From: Bacillota bacterium
GTDB lineage: Bacteria; Bacillota; Bacilli; Alicyclobacillales; SLC66
Assembly (NCBI GenBank): GCA_021821225.1
Contig: JAKACR010000208.1
Coordinates: forward strand, 1-5,418
Length of the DNA stretch: 5,418 nucleotides
Direction: 5' to 3'
In this document: positions 4,974-5,418 of the stretch, piece by piece
Layout of the letters: every line of letters begins with the position of its first letter
How positions within the stretch are numbered: the first letter of the stretch is position 1
Program-made: the position numbers and the translations under genes
Notes under the pieces: model-generated
Seen by the model: only the letters and a program-made list of their open reading frames with translations
Database searches by the model: none
What the model was told of the DNA's origin: nothing

Positions 4974-5418
4974 TAACTGTGACGTTGTTCCAGGCTGCAA
5001 ACCAATTCATCGCGTCATTATATCCTTGGAGATACTGCCACCCTAACGCGATGTTTGTTGTGCCCGATGGAACCACGAAGGAAAATGGCATATTGTTTGT
5101 CACCCCGTCGTAGTTTACATAGATCCAATCCGTTCCCGTGATCTGACCGGATGCATTGTAAAACTGGACAAATGGGGCGCTGTAAATCGTGCCGCTTTGC
5201 GTTCCCATCATGTTTGTGGTCACATCGCCACTTACGCTTGAAATCGTGTAAGAAGATGGTGCGCGATACACATTGTACCCTTCATTACCGCCGCTAAGCG
5301 TAATCCCCGCGTTATATGGCGTAGATTGATTGAAGGTGCCACCATGAACGGACACATCAAATACAATGCCTGATGTATTGGAACCAAAGCTCGTGTTACT
5401 TCCAGTGATTTGCACGGT
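4963..5418 (-). CDS. Beta-rich extracellular-type protein, 5' partial, stops at an apparent frameshift
   Basis: The frame is open from the window edge (the true start lies beyond 5418) to a TGA at 4963-4965, giving about 151 residues. The sequence is rich in Ser, Thr, Gly, Asn, Tyr and aromatic residues with alternating strands. It has no cysteine and few charged residues, as in secreted jelly-roll or lectin-like modules. Typical stretches are WIYVNYDGV, FVVPSGTTNIALGWQYL and WNNVTVTL. The pattern VPSGTT...LGW...W..W.NVTV resembles the closing strands of a galactose-binding-like domain. Its coding DNA is AT-richer than its downstream neighbours. The next frame continues the same style of sequence after the stop (4785-4973), so the product is probably truncated relative to its ancestor. 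It is likely an adhesin, pilus-tip or exoenzyme accessory module; the specific family is not recognised. Confidence 0.65.
   Translation of the reverse strand, partial: TVQITGSNTSFGSNTSGIVFDVSVHGGTFNQSTPYNAGITLSGGNEGYNVYRAPSSYTISSVSGDVTTNMMGTQSGTIYSAPFVQFYNASGQITGTDWIYVNYDGVTNNMPFSFVVPSGTTNIALGWQYLQGYNDAMNWFAAWNNVTVTLQ

Noticed and set aside
4785..5000. A separate 71-residue gene starting at TTG 5000.
   Set aside because: It has no ribosome binding site, and its first residues are only an out-of-frame reading of the upstream gene. A frameshifted continuation explains it better.

Overview
The window looks like part of a plasmid, or a plasmid-like integrated element, from a moderately GC-rich Gram-positive bacterium. 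A Bacillota of the Alicyclobacillus/Kyrpidia type is my inference, based on strong GGAGG-type ribosome binding sites, GTG starts and an actin-type segregation gene. No species-diagnostic sequence is present.

Layout. (1) Bases 1-225 hold no supported gene beyond a possible 17-codon tail of an upstream reading frame. (2) Bases 226-954 are an AT-richer non-coding block carrying a highly ordered array of TGTTATCA-like 8-bp boxes. The boxes occur mainly as pairs whose starts are 11 bp apart (box, 3 bp, box), and the pattern of pairs repeats about every 279 bp, almost three times. (3) Directly downstream, on the plus strand, are a ParM/Alp-type actin-like ATPase (990-2102) and a small protein with a probable ribbon-helix-helix segment and a separate C-terminal helix (2116-2562), followed by an intrinsic terminator. 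Array, filament protein and adaptor together read as a type II (actin-based) DNA segregation cassette, the array being the candidate centromere. (4) A helix-turn-helix protein (2720-3184) stands alone on the plus strand. (5) A minus-strand operon converges on it. In transcription order it contains a beta-rich extracellular-type protein (partial, apparently frameshifted, 5418-4785), a compact A24 prepilin peptidase (4721-4263), and two tandem paralogues of an unrecognised soluble protein family (4250-3765 and 3749-3261). It ends at a good hairpin-plus-U-tract terminator (3217-3185).

How it may work together: the plus-strand cassette probably keeps the replicon in daughter cells. The minus-strand operon looks like the end of a pilus, adhesin or surface-structure cluster, with the peptidase processing prepilin-like precursors encoded outside the window. 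The most novel parts are the regular box array and the duplicated unknown family next to the prepilin peptidase.
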